Shown here piece after piece: positions 18,634-26,435 of a stretch of DNA of 64,000 bases. A program made the position numbers and the translations under genes. The notes beneath the pieces were generated by a model. That model ran no database searches. It was given only the letters and a program-made list of their open reading frames with translations, and had not been told where the DNA came from. Position 1 is the first letter of the stretch. Every line of letters begins with the position of its first letter. The DNA comes from Oryzomicrobium sp. (GTDB lineage: Bacteria > Pseudomonadota > Gammaproteobacteria > Burkholderiales > Rhodocyclaceae), in contig NZ_JAJTBG010000005.1 of NCBI RefSeq assembly GCF_021287045.1, forward strand, positions 1 through 64,000, read 5' to 3'.

Positions 18634-18658
18634 CCCTAGCACCGAAGTGGTGCTAGGG
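18634..18658. promoter_or_regulatory. Perfect inverted repeat upstream of the HDOD gene
   Basis: A 10-bp perfect inverted repeat (CCCTAGCACC / GGTGCTAGGG) around a 5-base loop, 82 bases upstream of the HDOD start. It lacks a T-tract, so an operator or 5'UTR hairpin fits better than a terminator. Confidence 0.35.
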
Positions 18659-18681
18659 AAAGAGCAAGGAAAAGGGCGACG

Positions 18682-18709
18682 AAAAAGGCGGGCTTGCGCC
18701 CGCCTTTTT
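18682..18709 (-). terminator. Bidirectional-type terminator after the nitronate monooxygenase gene
   Basis: A perfect 12-bp stem, AAAAAGGCGGGC with its complement, around a 4-base loop (TTGC), flanked by A and T runs so it works on either strand. It follows the leftward gene ending at 18742. Confidence 0.88.
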
Positions 18710-18741
18710 CGTTCCGTTGCCGAGGTTTCCCGGCAGGCCGT

Positions 18742-19692
18742 TCAGACCGGGGAGCGCAGAGCCGGCGACAGCGGCAGGGCGCAGGCCAGCCGGTATTCCT
18801 CCGCCAGCCGGGCGGCCAACTCGGCCACCGTGGGCACGTCGTGGATGTTGGCGACGCCGTGGCCGGCGCTCCACACGTCGCGCCAGGCCTTGGCCTCGTC
18901 GGCGTAGTCGTGGTTGGCCGGCTTGCCGCCGGCGGCCAGGCTTTCCTGGGTGTAGCCGGCCTTCTCCAGGCTGGGCCAGAGAAAGTTGGCATTGGTGCCG
19001 GACACGACCGGGGTATAGACGATGTCGCGGGGCCCAGCGGTGGTCAGCATGTCCTTGTAGGCCGGCTGGGCCATGGACTCCTGGGTGGCGATGAAGCGGG
19101 TGCCCATGTAGGCGAAGTCGGCGCCGAGCACTTCGGCGGCGCGGATGCTGGCACCGTCGGAAATGGCGCCGCCCAGGATCAGGGTACCGTTCCAGAATTC
19201 GCGAATCTCGCGGATCAGGGCGAAGGGGCTCTGGGTGCCGGCATGGCCGCCGGCGCCGGCGCCCACGGCGATGATGCCGTCCACGCCGGCCTCGATGGCC
19301 TTCTTGGCGTGGTAGGCGTGGATCACGTCGGAGAACACCACGCCACCATAGGCGTGCACCGCCTCCACCACCCGCGCCGGGTTGCCCAGGCTGGTAATGA
19401 CGAAAGGCACCTTGTGCTTGACCACCAGGGCCAGGTCGTCGGCCAGGCGGGTGTTGGACGGATGCAGGATGAGGTTGACGCCGTAAGGGGCGTGGGTCTC
19501 GTCCAGGGTCTCGTTGAGCTGGCCGAACCAGGCGTCCAGGGTGGCCAGGGGCCGGGCGTTGAGGCTCGGGAAAGAGGCGGCGATGCCGGCGCGGCAGGCG
19601 GCGGACACCAGGTCCGGGCCGGACACGAGGAACATCGGGGCGACGATGGCGGGCACCGTCATCCGTCCGCGGAAGGCGGCGGGGATGGTCAT
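18742..19692 (-). CDS. Nitronate monooxygenase family FMN protein (2-nitropropane dioxygenase-like)
   Basis: 316 residues forming an FMN-dependent TIM barrel: IVAPMFLVSGPDLVSAACRA near the N-terminus, PYGVNLILHPSNTR, VITSLGNPARVVEAVHAYGG, the phosphate-binding IIAVGAGAGGHAG and GGAISDGASIRAAEVLGADF. Characterised enzymes oxidise alkyl nitronates with O2; related FabK-like or unknown-substrate enzymes cannot be excluded. It has its own terminator and a 94-base gap to the NlpC/P60 gene upstream. Confidence 0.88.
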   Translation of the reverse strand: MTIPAAFRGRMTVPAIVAPMFLVSGPDLVSAACRAGIAASFPSLNARPLATLDAWFGQLNETLDETHAPYGVNLILHPSNTRLADDLALVVKHKVPFVITSLGNPARVVEAVHAYGGVVFSDVIHAYHAKKAIEAGVDGIIAVGAGAGGHAGTQSPFALIREIREFWNGTLILGGAISDGASIRAAEVLGADFAYMGTRFIATQESMAQPAYKDMLTTAGPRDIVYTPVVSGTNANFLWPSLEKAGYTQESLAAGGKPANHDYADEAKAWRDVWSAGHGVANIHDVPTVAELAARLAEEYRLACALPLSPALRSPV

Positions 19693-19786
19693 GAAGCTGT
19701 CTCCAGATGGCAGTTTGTGGACGGTGCGAGCACCGCTTCATCCCTCTGCCCGTTTTTTATGGCGACGGCCGCCCGCCCGGGCACGC

Positions 19787-20317
19787 TCAGTCGAACATGG
19801 TGCGGGCGGCTTCGAAACGCTCGGCGTAGTAGCGCGCGTCCAGGCGGTCCACCCGGATTTTGCCACGGGAGTTGGGCGCGTGGACGAAGCGGTTGTCGCC
19901 GATGTAGATGCCCACGTGGGAATAGGGCCGGTTGAGGGTGTTGAAGAACACCAGATCCCCCGGACGTAGGTCGGAACCGCCCACCGGACGGCCCCGCTGG
20001 GCCAGGTCGGCGGCGGAGCCCATCAGGCGCAGGCCGGCGGCCCGGTCGTAGATGTAGCTGACCATGCCGCTGCAATCGAGCCCCGCCTCCGGGTTCTTGC
20101 CGCCGAAACGATAACCGGTGTCGAGCAGGCCCAGGGCGTAGAACACCACCTCCTGGGCCAGGGGCGAAACCTCCCGGGAGGGGTGCGCTATAGTGGAGCG
20201 GGAAGCCTCCACCGGCCGGGGGCCGGGCGTGCCGCAGGCCGCCAGGCCCAGCGCCGCCAGCAGGGCGGACAGGCGCCAGACGGCCCGAAAAGCGCGACAG
20301 ACGGGGTCGAGAGCCAT
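19787..20317 (-). CDS. NlpC/P60 (C40) family lipoprotein peptidase
   Basis: 176 residues. An N-terminal signal ends in the lipobox LAAC (Cys about 28), predicting lipid attachment. The NlpC/P60 domain has the catalytic Cys in NPEAGLDCSGMVSYIY, the His in SHVGIYIGDNRFVHAP, and the usual RPGDLVFF segment. Such enzymes cleave gamma-D-Glu-diamino acid bonds in peptidoglycan peptides. It is divergent from gabD with only 66 bases between the starts. Confidence 0.92.
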   Translation of the reverse strand: MALDPVCRAFRAVWRLSALLAALGLAACGTPGPRPVEASRSTIAHPSREVSPLAQEVVFYALGLLDTGYRFGGKNPEAGLDCSGMVSYIYDRAAGLRLMGSAADLAQRGRPVGGSDLRPGDLVFFNTLNRPYSHVGIYIGDNRFVHAPNSRGKIRVDRLDARYYAERFEAARTMFD

Positions 20318-20383
20318 GGTCGGGAGCAGTCATCTTAAAGTGATTTGTTAATAATCGCGCCTACCCAACGGAAAAATCAAGTC
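20318..20383. promoter_or_regulatory. Short divergent promoter region, NlpC/P60 gene and gabD
   Basis: 66 bases separate two divergent starts. An AT-rich core (TTTGTTAATAATCGC) gives a TAATAAT -10 candidate for gabD about 30 bases before its ATG. Promoters for the two genes must overlap or interleave. Confidence 0.4.
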
Positions 20384-21868
20384 ATGAGCGAAAATCTCAC
20401 GCTGCAGGACAACCACCTGTTCAAGCAGCTCGCCTACGTGGACGGCCAGTGGATCGGGGCCGACAGCGCCGCCACATACCCGGTGGCCAACCCGGCCAAC
20501 GGCACGGTCCTGGCCCGTATTCCCCGGTGCGGCGCGGCCGAAACCCGCCGCGCCATCGCCGCCGCCGAGGTGGCCTGGCCGGCCTGGCGCGCCCGCACCG
20601 CCAAGGAGCGGGGCCAGGTGCTGCGCCGCTGGTTCGAGCTGATGAACGCCCACGCCGAGGATCTGGCCCGGCTAATCACCGCCGAGGGCGGCAAGCCCCT
20701 GGCCGAGGCCCGGGGCGAGGTGGCCTACGCCGCCTCCTTCGTCGAATGGTTCGCCGAGGAAGGCAAGCGCGCCTACGGCGAGACCATCCCCAGCACCGCC
20801 CCGGACAAGCGCCTGGCGGTGATCAAGCAGCCGGTGGGGGTGTGCGCGGCGATCACGCCGTGGAATTTCCCGGCGGCCATGATCACCCGCAAAGTGGCCC
20901 CGGCCCTGGCCGCCGGCTGCCCGGTGGTGGTCAAGCCGGCGGAACAGACGCCCCTCACCGCCCTGGCCCTGGCCGAACTGGCCGGCCGGGCCGGCCTGCC
21001 CGCCGGGGTGTTCAACGTGGTCACCGGCGACGGCGCCGACGCTCCGGCCATCGGCGCCGAGCTGACCGCCAGCCCGGTGGTGCGCAAGCTGTCGTTCACC
21101 GGCTCCACCGCCGTGGGCCGCCTGCTCATGGCCCAGAGCGCCCCGACCCTGAAGAAGCTGTCCCTGGAACTGGGCGGCAACGCCCCCTTCATCGTCTTCG
21201 ACGACGCCGACGTGGATGCGGCGGTGGAGGGCCTGATGGTGGCCAAGTACCGCAACGCCGGCCAGACCTGCGTCTGCGCCAACCGGGTGCTGGTCCAGGA
21301 CGCCATCTACGAACGCTTCGCCGCCGCCCTGGCAGCCAAGGCCGGCGCCCTCAAAGTGGGCGACGGCGCCGAGGCGGGGGTGCAGCAGGGGCCCCTGATC
21401 GACGCCGCCGGCCTGGCCAAGGTCGAGGAGTTGGTGGCCGACGCCCGGGCCAAAGGCGCCCGGGTGGTTGCCGGCGGCAGTCGGGTCGCCGACGAATGGG
21501 CCCGGGACGGCCATTTCTTCCAACCCACGGTGCTGGCCGACGTGACCCCGGCGATGCGCCTGGCCCGGGAAGAAATCTTCGGCCCGGTGGCCCCCCTGTT
21601 CCGCTTCACTAGCGAGGACGAGGCGGTGCGCCTGGCCAACGATACCGAGTACGGCCTGGCCGCCTACTTCTACAGCCGCGACGTGGGCCGCTGCCACCGG
21701 GTGGCCGAAGCCCTGGAGTACGGCATGGTGGGCGTGAACACCGGCCTCATCTCCAACGAGGTGGCTCCCTTCGGCGGCGTCAAGCAGTCCGGCCTGGGCC
21801 GGGAGGGCGCCCACTACGGCCTGGAGGAGTACCTGGAAGTGAAGTACGTCTGCACCGGCATCGCCTGA
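20384..21868 (+). CDS. gabD: Succinate-semialdehyde dehydrogenase (NAD(P)+)
   Basis: Oxidises succinate semialdehyde to succinate. The 494-residue aldehyde dehydrogenase has ITPWNFPAAMITRKVAPALA, the cofactor segment KLSFTGSTAVGRLL, catalytic Glu in LSLELGGNAPF and catalytic Cys in NAGQTCVCANR. The second Cys two residues later is typical of GabD. The C-terminal GGVKQSGLGREG and KYVCTGIA also match. The start at 20384 (MSENLTLQDNHLFKQ) fits family length. No gabT neighbour is present, so the substrate may come from elsewhere in metabolism. Confidence 0.94.
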   Translation: MSENLTLQDNHLFKQLAYVDGQWIGADSAATYPVANPANGTVLARIPRCGAAETRRAIAAAEVAWPAWRARTAKERGQVLRRWFELMNAHAEDLARLITAEGGKPLAEARGEVAYAASFVEWFAEEGKRAYGETIPSTAPDKRLAVIKQPVGVCAAITPWNFPAAMITRKVAPALAAGCPVVVKPAEQTPLTALALAELAGRAGLPAGVFNVVTGDGADAPAIGAELTASPVVRKLSFTGSTAVGRLLMAQSAPTLKKLSLELGGNAPFIVFDDADVDAAVEGLMVAKYRNAGQTCVCANRVLVQDAIYERFAAALAAKAGALKVGDGAEAGVQQGPLIDAAGLAKVEELVADARAKGARVVAGGSRVADEWARDGHFFQPTVLADVTPAMRLAREEIFGPVAPLFRFTSEDEAVRLANDTEYGLAAYFYSRDVGRCHRVAEALEYGMVGVNTGLISNEVAPFGGVKQSGLGREGAHYGLEEYLEVKYVCTGIA

Positions 21869-21900
21869 CGGGGCTGCGCCGACGCGGGCGGCGCGGATAA

Positions 21901-21926
21901 AAAACGGGGGCCGCGGCCCCCGTTTT
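21901..21926. terminator. Perfect palindromic bidirectional terminator
   Basis: A 26-bp perfect palindrome with an A4 start and T4 end, between the convergent gabD and dienelactone hydrolase genes. It should terminate both. Confidence 0.88.
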
Positions 21927-21972
21927 GCATTGCCGGCCCGCCCCAAGGCAGCCCCTGGCTTGCCGTGCCGGA

Positions 21973-22866
21973 TCAGCCCCGGCCGCTGCCGTGGCGGGCG
22001 AACCAGTCGAGCAGGCGCTTCCAGCCCTCCTCGGCTTCGGCCTGGCGGTAGCTGGGCCGGTAGTCGGCATGGAAGGCGTGGCCCGCCTCGGGGAAGACGA
22101 TGATCTCCGAGCCGCTGCTCCCCTTCTTCAGCAGCCCCTTCATGTCTTCCACGTCGTCCAGGGGAATGCCCTGGTCCTTGCCGCCGTAGAGGCCCAGCAC
22201 CGGTACGGTGAGGTTCGGCGCCAGATCCACCGGCTGCTTGGGGTTGAGGGCGCTGGGCGCCCCTTCCAGCTTGCCGTACCAGGCCACCGCCGCGCGCAGC
22301 TTGGGGTTGTGGGCGGCGTAAAGCCAGGTGACGCGACCGCCCCAGCAGAAGCCGGTCATGTACAGGCGCTTGGCGTCGCCGCCATGGGTGGTGGCGAACT
22401 TCACCGCTGCGTCCAGGTCGCCCAGCACCTGGGCGTCCGGCACCTTGGCGACGATGCTGTCGAGGATCAGCTGCACGTTGCTGATCTTGGTGGGGTCGCC
22501 CTGGCGCACGAACAGGTCCGGGGCGATGGCGAAGTAGCCCTGGCGGGCCAGGCGCCGGCACACGTCCTGGATGTAGTGGTGCACGCCGAAGATCTCGGAG
22601 GCCACCAGCACCACCGGGAAGGGCCCCTTGCCCTCGGGCCGGGCGTAGTAGGCCGGCACCGCCTGGCGGTCGGCGCCGACAAGGGGCTCGATGCCGGTGA
22701 CCAGGCCGTCGGCCGGGGTGTCGATGGCGGTCTGGGCCATCACCGGCTGGGTGGCCAGGGCGAACCCGGCAACGATGCTGCCGACCAGGAAGTCGCGCCG
22801 GGTGAAGCCCACCCGGGGCAACAGGCTGTCGAACTCGGCGCCGGATTCATCTTCAAGCAGGGTCAT
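21973..22866 (-). CDS. Dienelactone hydrolase family protein with Tat signal
   Basis: 297 residues. The N-terminus carries a twin-arginine signal (FTRRDFLVGSIVAGFALAT, cleavage near PVMAQ), so the folded enzyme should be exported. The hydrolase domain contains VASEIFGVHHYIQDVCRRL, nucleophile Cys in GFCWGGRVTWLY, the acid in LYGGKDQGIP and the His in FPEAGHAFHADY, a Cys-His-Asp triad as in carboxymethylenebutenolidase. The substrate outside the cytoplasm is unknown. A GGAG 8 bases before the ATG at 22866 supports this start. Confidence 0.92.
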   Translation of the reverse strand: MTLLEDESGAEFDSLLPRVGFTRRDFLVGSIVAGFALATQPVMAQTAIDTPADGLVTGIEPLVGADRQAVPAYYARPEGKGPFPVVLVASEIFGVHHYIQDVCRRLARQGYFAIAPDLFVRQGDPTKISNVQLILDSIVAKVPDAQVLGDLDAAVKFATTHGGDAKRLYMTGFCWGGRVTWLYAAHNPKLRAAVAWYGKLEGAPSALNPKQPVDLAPNLTVPVLGLYGGKDQGIPLDDVEDMKGLLKKGSSGSEIIVFPEAGHAFHADYRPSYRQAEAEEGWKRLLDWFARHGSGRG

Positions 22867-23021
22867 GGTGCGTTTCTCCGTGGAGGAAAGAGGAAGTAAG
22901 GCCATCCATATGGCGGTGCAACACAAACGTCATGGGGTTCGGGGTTATGATCGACCAGGACAGCGTCGGCTGTCACTGCGTAATTCTGACCTTTTACCGC
23001 TCAATTCAGGGAAACCATCGC

Positions 23022-23450
23022 ATGAACGCCCAAAACGGCTACGACATCGAAGACCTGCAACCCGGCATGAGCGCGAGCCTGGCCAAAACCGTCACCGAGG
23101 CGGACCTGATCCTGTTCTCCGGAGTGTCCATGGACACCAACCCGGTGCACCTCAACGAGGAATTCGCCAAGACCACCATGTTCGGCGGGCGCATCGCCCA
23201 CGGCATGCTCTCGGCCGGCTTCATCTCCGCAGTGCTCGCCAACAAGCTGCCCGGACCCGGTACCATCTACCTGGGCCAGACCCTCAAGTTCAAGGCCCCG
23301 GTGCGCCCCGGCGACACGGTCACCGCCACGGTCACGGTCAAGGAAGTGGACGTGGCCAAGAAGCGCTGCGTGCTGCAAACCGTCTGCACCGTGGCCGGCA
23401 AGCCCGTGATCGAGGGCGAGGCGACCACCATGTGTAGCAGCCGCGGCTGA
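23022..23450 (+). CDS. MaoC-type (R)-specific enoyl-CoA hydratase (PhaJ-like)
   Basis: 142 residues with a single hot-dog MaoC domain. The catalytic hydratase motif is present: Asp and His in SMDTNPVHLNEEFA, followed by GGRIAHGMLSAGFIS. PhaJ proteins hydrate trans-enoyl-CoA to (R)-3-hydroxyacyl-CoA and link beta-oxidation to polyhydroxyalkanoate synthesis; other MaoC hydratases share the fold, so the pathway is inferred. The start at 23022 matches usual family length. Confidence 0.88.
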   Translation: MNAQNGYDIEDLQPGMSASLAKTVTEADLILFSGVSMDTNPVHLNEEFAKTTMFGGRIAHGMLSAGFISAVLANKLPGPGTIYLGQTLKFKAPVRPGDTVTATVTVKEVDVAKKRCVLQTVCTVAGKPVIEGEATTMCSSRG

Positions 23451-23494
23451 CCCCCGATTGACCCCGGCCCGAAAAGGCCGGACGCACCATCCGG

Positions 23495-23521
23495 CGCCGC
23501 CCCCTGGGCGGCGTCGCGTTT
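23495..23521 (+). terminator. Weak terminator-like hairpin after phaJ-like gene
   Basis: An 8-bp GC stem (23495-23502 with 23506-23513) followed by TCGCGTTT, so the T-tract is poor. It may instead belong to the leader of the following gene. Confidence 0.4.
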
Positions 23522-23558
23522 GCGCGATAATCAGCACAACAATACGGAGACATTGCCC

Positions 23559-24140
23559 ATGACCGCCCCCATCAGCCGCTTCAGCATCCCCGACCTGGCC
23601 GACCTGCCCGAGGACATCCGCGTCAAGCTCCTGGCCGTGCAGGAGAAGGCCGGGTTCGTACCTAACGTCTTCCTCACCCTGAGCCGCCGGCCCGACGAAT
23701 TCCGCGCCTTCTTCGCCTACCACGACGCCCTGATGGAAAAAGACGGCGGCCTGACCAAGGCTGAGCGCGAGATGATCGTCGTCGCCACCTCCGGCGCCAA
23801 CCAGTGCCAGTACTGCGTGGTGGCCCACGGTGCCATCCTGCGCATCCGCGCCAAGAACCCGCAGATCGCCGACCAGGTGGCGATCAACTACCGCAAGGCC
23901 GACATCACCCCGCGCCAGCGCGCCATGCTCGACTACGCCCTGAAGGTGGCCCTGCGCGCCCAGGAGGTGGACGACGCCGACCTCGCCGCCCTGCGCGCGC
24001 ACGGCTTTGGCGACGAGGACATCTGGGACATCGGCGCCATCGCCGCCTTCTTCGCCATGAGCAACCGGCTGGCCAACATGACCAGCATGCGGCCCAACGA
24101 CGAGTTCTACCTGATGGGCCGCCTGCCCAAGGCCGGCTGA
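23559..24140 (+). CDS. AhpD-like alkylhydroperoxidase / carboxymuconolactone decarboxylase family protein
   Basis: 193 residues of the peroxidase-related AhpD-like family. The redox motif is CQYCVVAHGAIL (CxxC with a following His), preceded by LTKAEREMIVVATSGAN. A helical C-terminal half ends in MSNRLANMTSMRPNDEFYLMGR. Such proteins reduce hydroperoxides with a thiol partner, but many have unknown substrates. ACGGAGA sits about 9 bases before the ATG at 23559, and GATAAT near 23526 is a plausible -10. Confidence 0.88.
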   Translation: MTAPISRFSIPDLADLPEDIRVKLLAVQEKAGFVPNVFLTLSRRPDEFRAFFAYHDALMEKDGGLTKAEREMIVVATSGANQCQYCVVAHGAILRIRAKNPQIADQVAINYRKADITPRQRAMLDYALKVALRAQEVDDADLAALRAHGFGDEDIWDIGAIAAFFAMSNRLANMTSMRPNDEFYLMGRLPKAG

Positions 24141-24194
24141 GGCGCTGCATTCAAGGGCGCGGCCGCCCCGGCGGCGGGGCGGCGCACACCACCC

Positions 24195-24235
24195 TTGATC
24201 CAGGTCAGGCAGCACCCGGCCGTCGGCGTTATGCT
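24195..24235 (+). promoter_or_regulatory. FNR/ANR-like box and -10 of the split-Aer operon
   Basis: TTGAT-CCAG-GTCAG at 24195-24208 matches the FNR/ANR/Dnr consensus TTGAT-N4-ATCAA/GTCAA with one mismatch from the GTCAA form. TATGCT follows at 24230-24235. A start near 24242-24243 would place the box at about -41, the position of a class II activator site. The coding start is at 24282. Confidence 0.6.
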
Positions 24236-24281
24236 GAAAGTCGTAGTAATAAAAAATTAACCAGAACCCCGCTCTCCCGCC

Positions 24282-24827
24282 ATGGTGTCCTTTCCCTTCA
24301 GCGGCGGCCCGGAAACCCCGGTCCGGCCCGACGACGTCATCATCACCAAGACCGACCCCCAGGGCCGCATCACCTACGCCAACCGCACCTTCATGCGCAT
24401 CGTCGGCGCACCGGAATCGGCCCTGCTCGGCCGCCCGCACAACATCATCCGCCACCCGGACATGCCCCGGGGCGCCTTCCGCCTGATGTGGAAGACCCTG
24501 GCCGGCGGCAACGAATTCTTCGCCGCGGTGAAGAACTGCACCGCCAGCGGCGGCTTCTACTGGGTGTTCGCCAACGTCACGCCGGACTACGACGCCAGCG
24601 GCAAGCTCCAGGGCTACTTCTCGGTGCGCCGCCACCTGCGCCAGGAAGCCCGGGTCGCCATCGAGCCGGTTTACGCCCGCATGCGCGCCATCGAACAGGA
24701 AGCCGGCAAGCAGGCCGGCCCGGACAAGTCGGTGGAATGGCTGTCCGCTGAGTTGGCCAAGCAGGGCGTCAGCTACGAGCGCTTCGTCCTCGACATCGCC
24801 GGCTATGGCCTGGAGGGCGGCAAATGA
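24282..24827 (+). CDS. Stand-alone Aer-type PAS sensor protein (CetB-like)
   Basis: A 181-residue soluble protein. Residues 20-125 form a PAS domain very like that of the aerotaxis receptor Aer: [49 protein letters not shown] and GYFSVRRHL. Aer PAS domains bind FAD and sense redox state; FAD binding here is inferred. The C-terminal helical tail (125-181) may dock on the receptor. Its stop overlaps the chemoreceptor start in ATGA (24824-24827), so the two are made together as a bipartite energy-taxis sensor. Confidence 0.9.
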   Translation: MVSFPFSGGPETPVRPDDVIITKTDPQGRITYANRTFMRIVGAPESALLGRPHNIIRHPDMPRGAFRLMWKTLAGGNEFFAAVKNCTASGGFYWVFANVTPDYDASGKLQGYFSVRRHLRQEARVAIEPVYARMRAIEQEAGKQAGPDKSVEWLSAELAKQGVSYERFVLDIAGYGLEGGK

Positions 24828-26260
24828 GCGCCAGCCGCCAGAACATCCCCTTCCTCAGCACCCAGCTCAAGCTGCTGCTGGTCTTCCTCAACGCCCTGGT
24901 GATCGCAGCCGTGGTGGCCGCCTACCTGGTGCCGGATTGCGTGATCGCCCTCGCCGCCATCCCGGTGGCGGCCCTGACCATCACCGCCGTGGCCATCCGC
25001 GCCGCACGCCGCCCCTTCCAGGTGCTGATGGTGATCCGCGAGCAGCTGGCCCACGCCCGCCAGGGCGAACTGCACCACCGCGCCACGGAAACCCGGGGCC
25101 TGGGTGAAATCGGCCTGGTGGCCTGGGAACTGAACGACTTCCTCGACCTGGTGGAGACCTACTTCAAGGAGATCAACACCAGCTTCCGCCGCGTCAGCGG
25201 CGGCGACTACAGCCGCCGGCCCATCTCCAGCGGCATGCCGGGGGTGTTCTCCACCTCCCTCGATAACGTGGCCAAGGCCGTCCAGGCCATGGGCGAGAAC
25301 GACCGCTACGTGCGCCAGAACCGCCTGTCGTCGAAGCTGCACACCCTCAACACCGACAACCTGCGCGCCAACCTGGTCTCCACCCAGACCGACCTGCAAC
25401 GCATCACCGACGCCGTCGGCGCGGTGAGCGACATCGCCCGGGAAAACGCCGACTCGGCCCGCACCAGCCTGACGATGAGCGAAAACCTGGGGGGGCATCT
25501 GGACACCATCGCCACCACGGTATCCACCGTCGGCGACGCCGCCGACGCCCTGCGCCACGAATGGCAGGGCATCGAGCGGGCCTTGGCGGGCATCGCCGCC
25601 ATTGCCGAGCAGACCAACCTGCTGGCCCTCAACGCCGCCATCGAGGCGGCCCGGGCCGGCGAGGCCGGCCGCGGCTTCGCCGTGGTTGCCGACGAAGTGA
25701 CCAAGCTGGCCAGCCGCAGCAAGACCACGGTGGATGACGTGCAAAAGGTGCTCGGCACCTTGTCGGCGCGCATCGAGGCCATGCACAGCGAGGCCGGCAG
25801 CGCCGGATCGGTGGCCGAGACGGTGCGTACGGCGGTGGAAGACTTCCGCCAGCGCTTCGCCCGGGTGGCGGAAACTTCCGCCGAGGTGATCGACCGGGTC
25901 GCCGGCGTGGAAAACCGGGCCCTCATCTCGCTGATGAAGGTGGACCGGGTGGTGTTCAAGCAGGAGGCCTACCATGCCCTGGCCGACGAAAACGCCCAGA
26001 CCCTGAGCACCGCCGAGGATTGCCGCCTGGGCCGCTGGCTGACCGGCGAAGGGCGCGAGCGCTTCGGTCACTTGGCTGCCTTCAACGCCCTGGCCGCCCC
26101 GCAACAGGCGATCCACCAGGGCGCCAGCCAGGCCGTGGCCGCCCTGGCCGCCAGCGACGACGACAAGGTGGTGCAGCAGATGAGCAAGCTGGAAGCCTCC
26201 AGCCGCGACCTGCTCGGCCTGCTCGACCGCCTCGCCGAGGAAGGCCACGCAATAGCCTGA
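24824..26260 (+). CDS. Methyl-accepting chemotaxis protein with degenerate CZB domain (CetA-like)
   Basis: 478 residues. Two membrane helices (about 17-36 and 39-58) are separated by only a few residues, so there is no periplasmic sensor; input should come from the PAS partner. The signalling hairpin contains [20 protein letters not shown] and [18 protein letters not shown]. The C-terminus (about 365-450) resembles a chemoreceptor zinc-binding CZB domain: [16 protein letters not shown]400 in [12 protein letters not shown], and H431 in [10 protein letters not shown]. Two of the expected four zinc ligands are replaced (R375 for His, Q427 for His). A strong terminator follows. Confidence 0.93.
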   Translation: MSASRQNIPFLSTQLKLLLVFLNALVIAAVVAAYLVPDCVIALAAIPVAALTITAVAIRAARRPFQVLMVIREQLAHARQGELHHRATETRGLGEIGLVAWELNDFLDLVETYFKEINTSFRRVSGGDYSRRPISSGMPGVFSTSLDNVAKAVQAMGENDRYVRQNRLSSKLHTLNTDNLRANLVSTQTDLQRITDAVGAVSDIARENADSARTSLTMSENLGGHLDTIATTVSTVGDAADALRHEWQGIERALAGIAAIAEQTNLLALNAAIEAARAGEAGRGFAVVADEVTKLASRSKTTVDDVQKVLGTLSARIEAMHSEAGSAGSVAETVRTAVEDFRQRFARVAETSAEVIDRVAGVENRALISLMKVDRVVFKQEAYHALADENAQTLSTAEDCRLGRWLTGEGRERFGHLAAFNALAAPQQAIHQGASQAVAALAASDDDKVVQQMSKLEASSRDLLGLLDRLAEEGHAIA

Positions 26261-26314
26261 TAAATCGGCCTGGGCCGAAATCCAAAGAAGGTGGTTGCAC
26301 ACTTTCCCTGTCTC

Positions 26315-26345
26315 CGCCCCGCACCTTGCGGGGCGTATTTTTTTC
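26315..26345 (+). terminator. Rho-independent terminator after the chemoreceptor
   Basis: A perfect 8-bp stem CGCCCCGC (26315-26322 with 26328-26335), loop ACCTT, then TATTTTTTTT. It marks the left edge of the AT-richer accessory region. Confidence 0.92.
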
Positions 26346-26435
26346 AGGGCACCGAAGCGGCACCATCAATTCCTATCTACCGCGGATTACGCCAACAACC
26401 CTCTATATATGGCAGTAGATTCACAATCGCGCACT

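Noticed and set aside
19970-20320. Overlapping rightward or alternative-frame ORFs over the NlpC/P60 gene
   Set aside because: They encode no recognisable domain, while the leftward frame has a lipobox and the full catalytic motif set.
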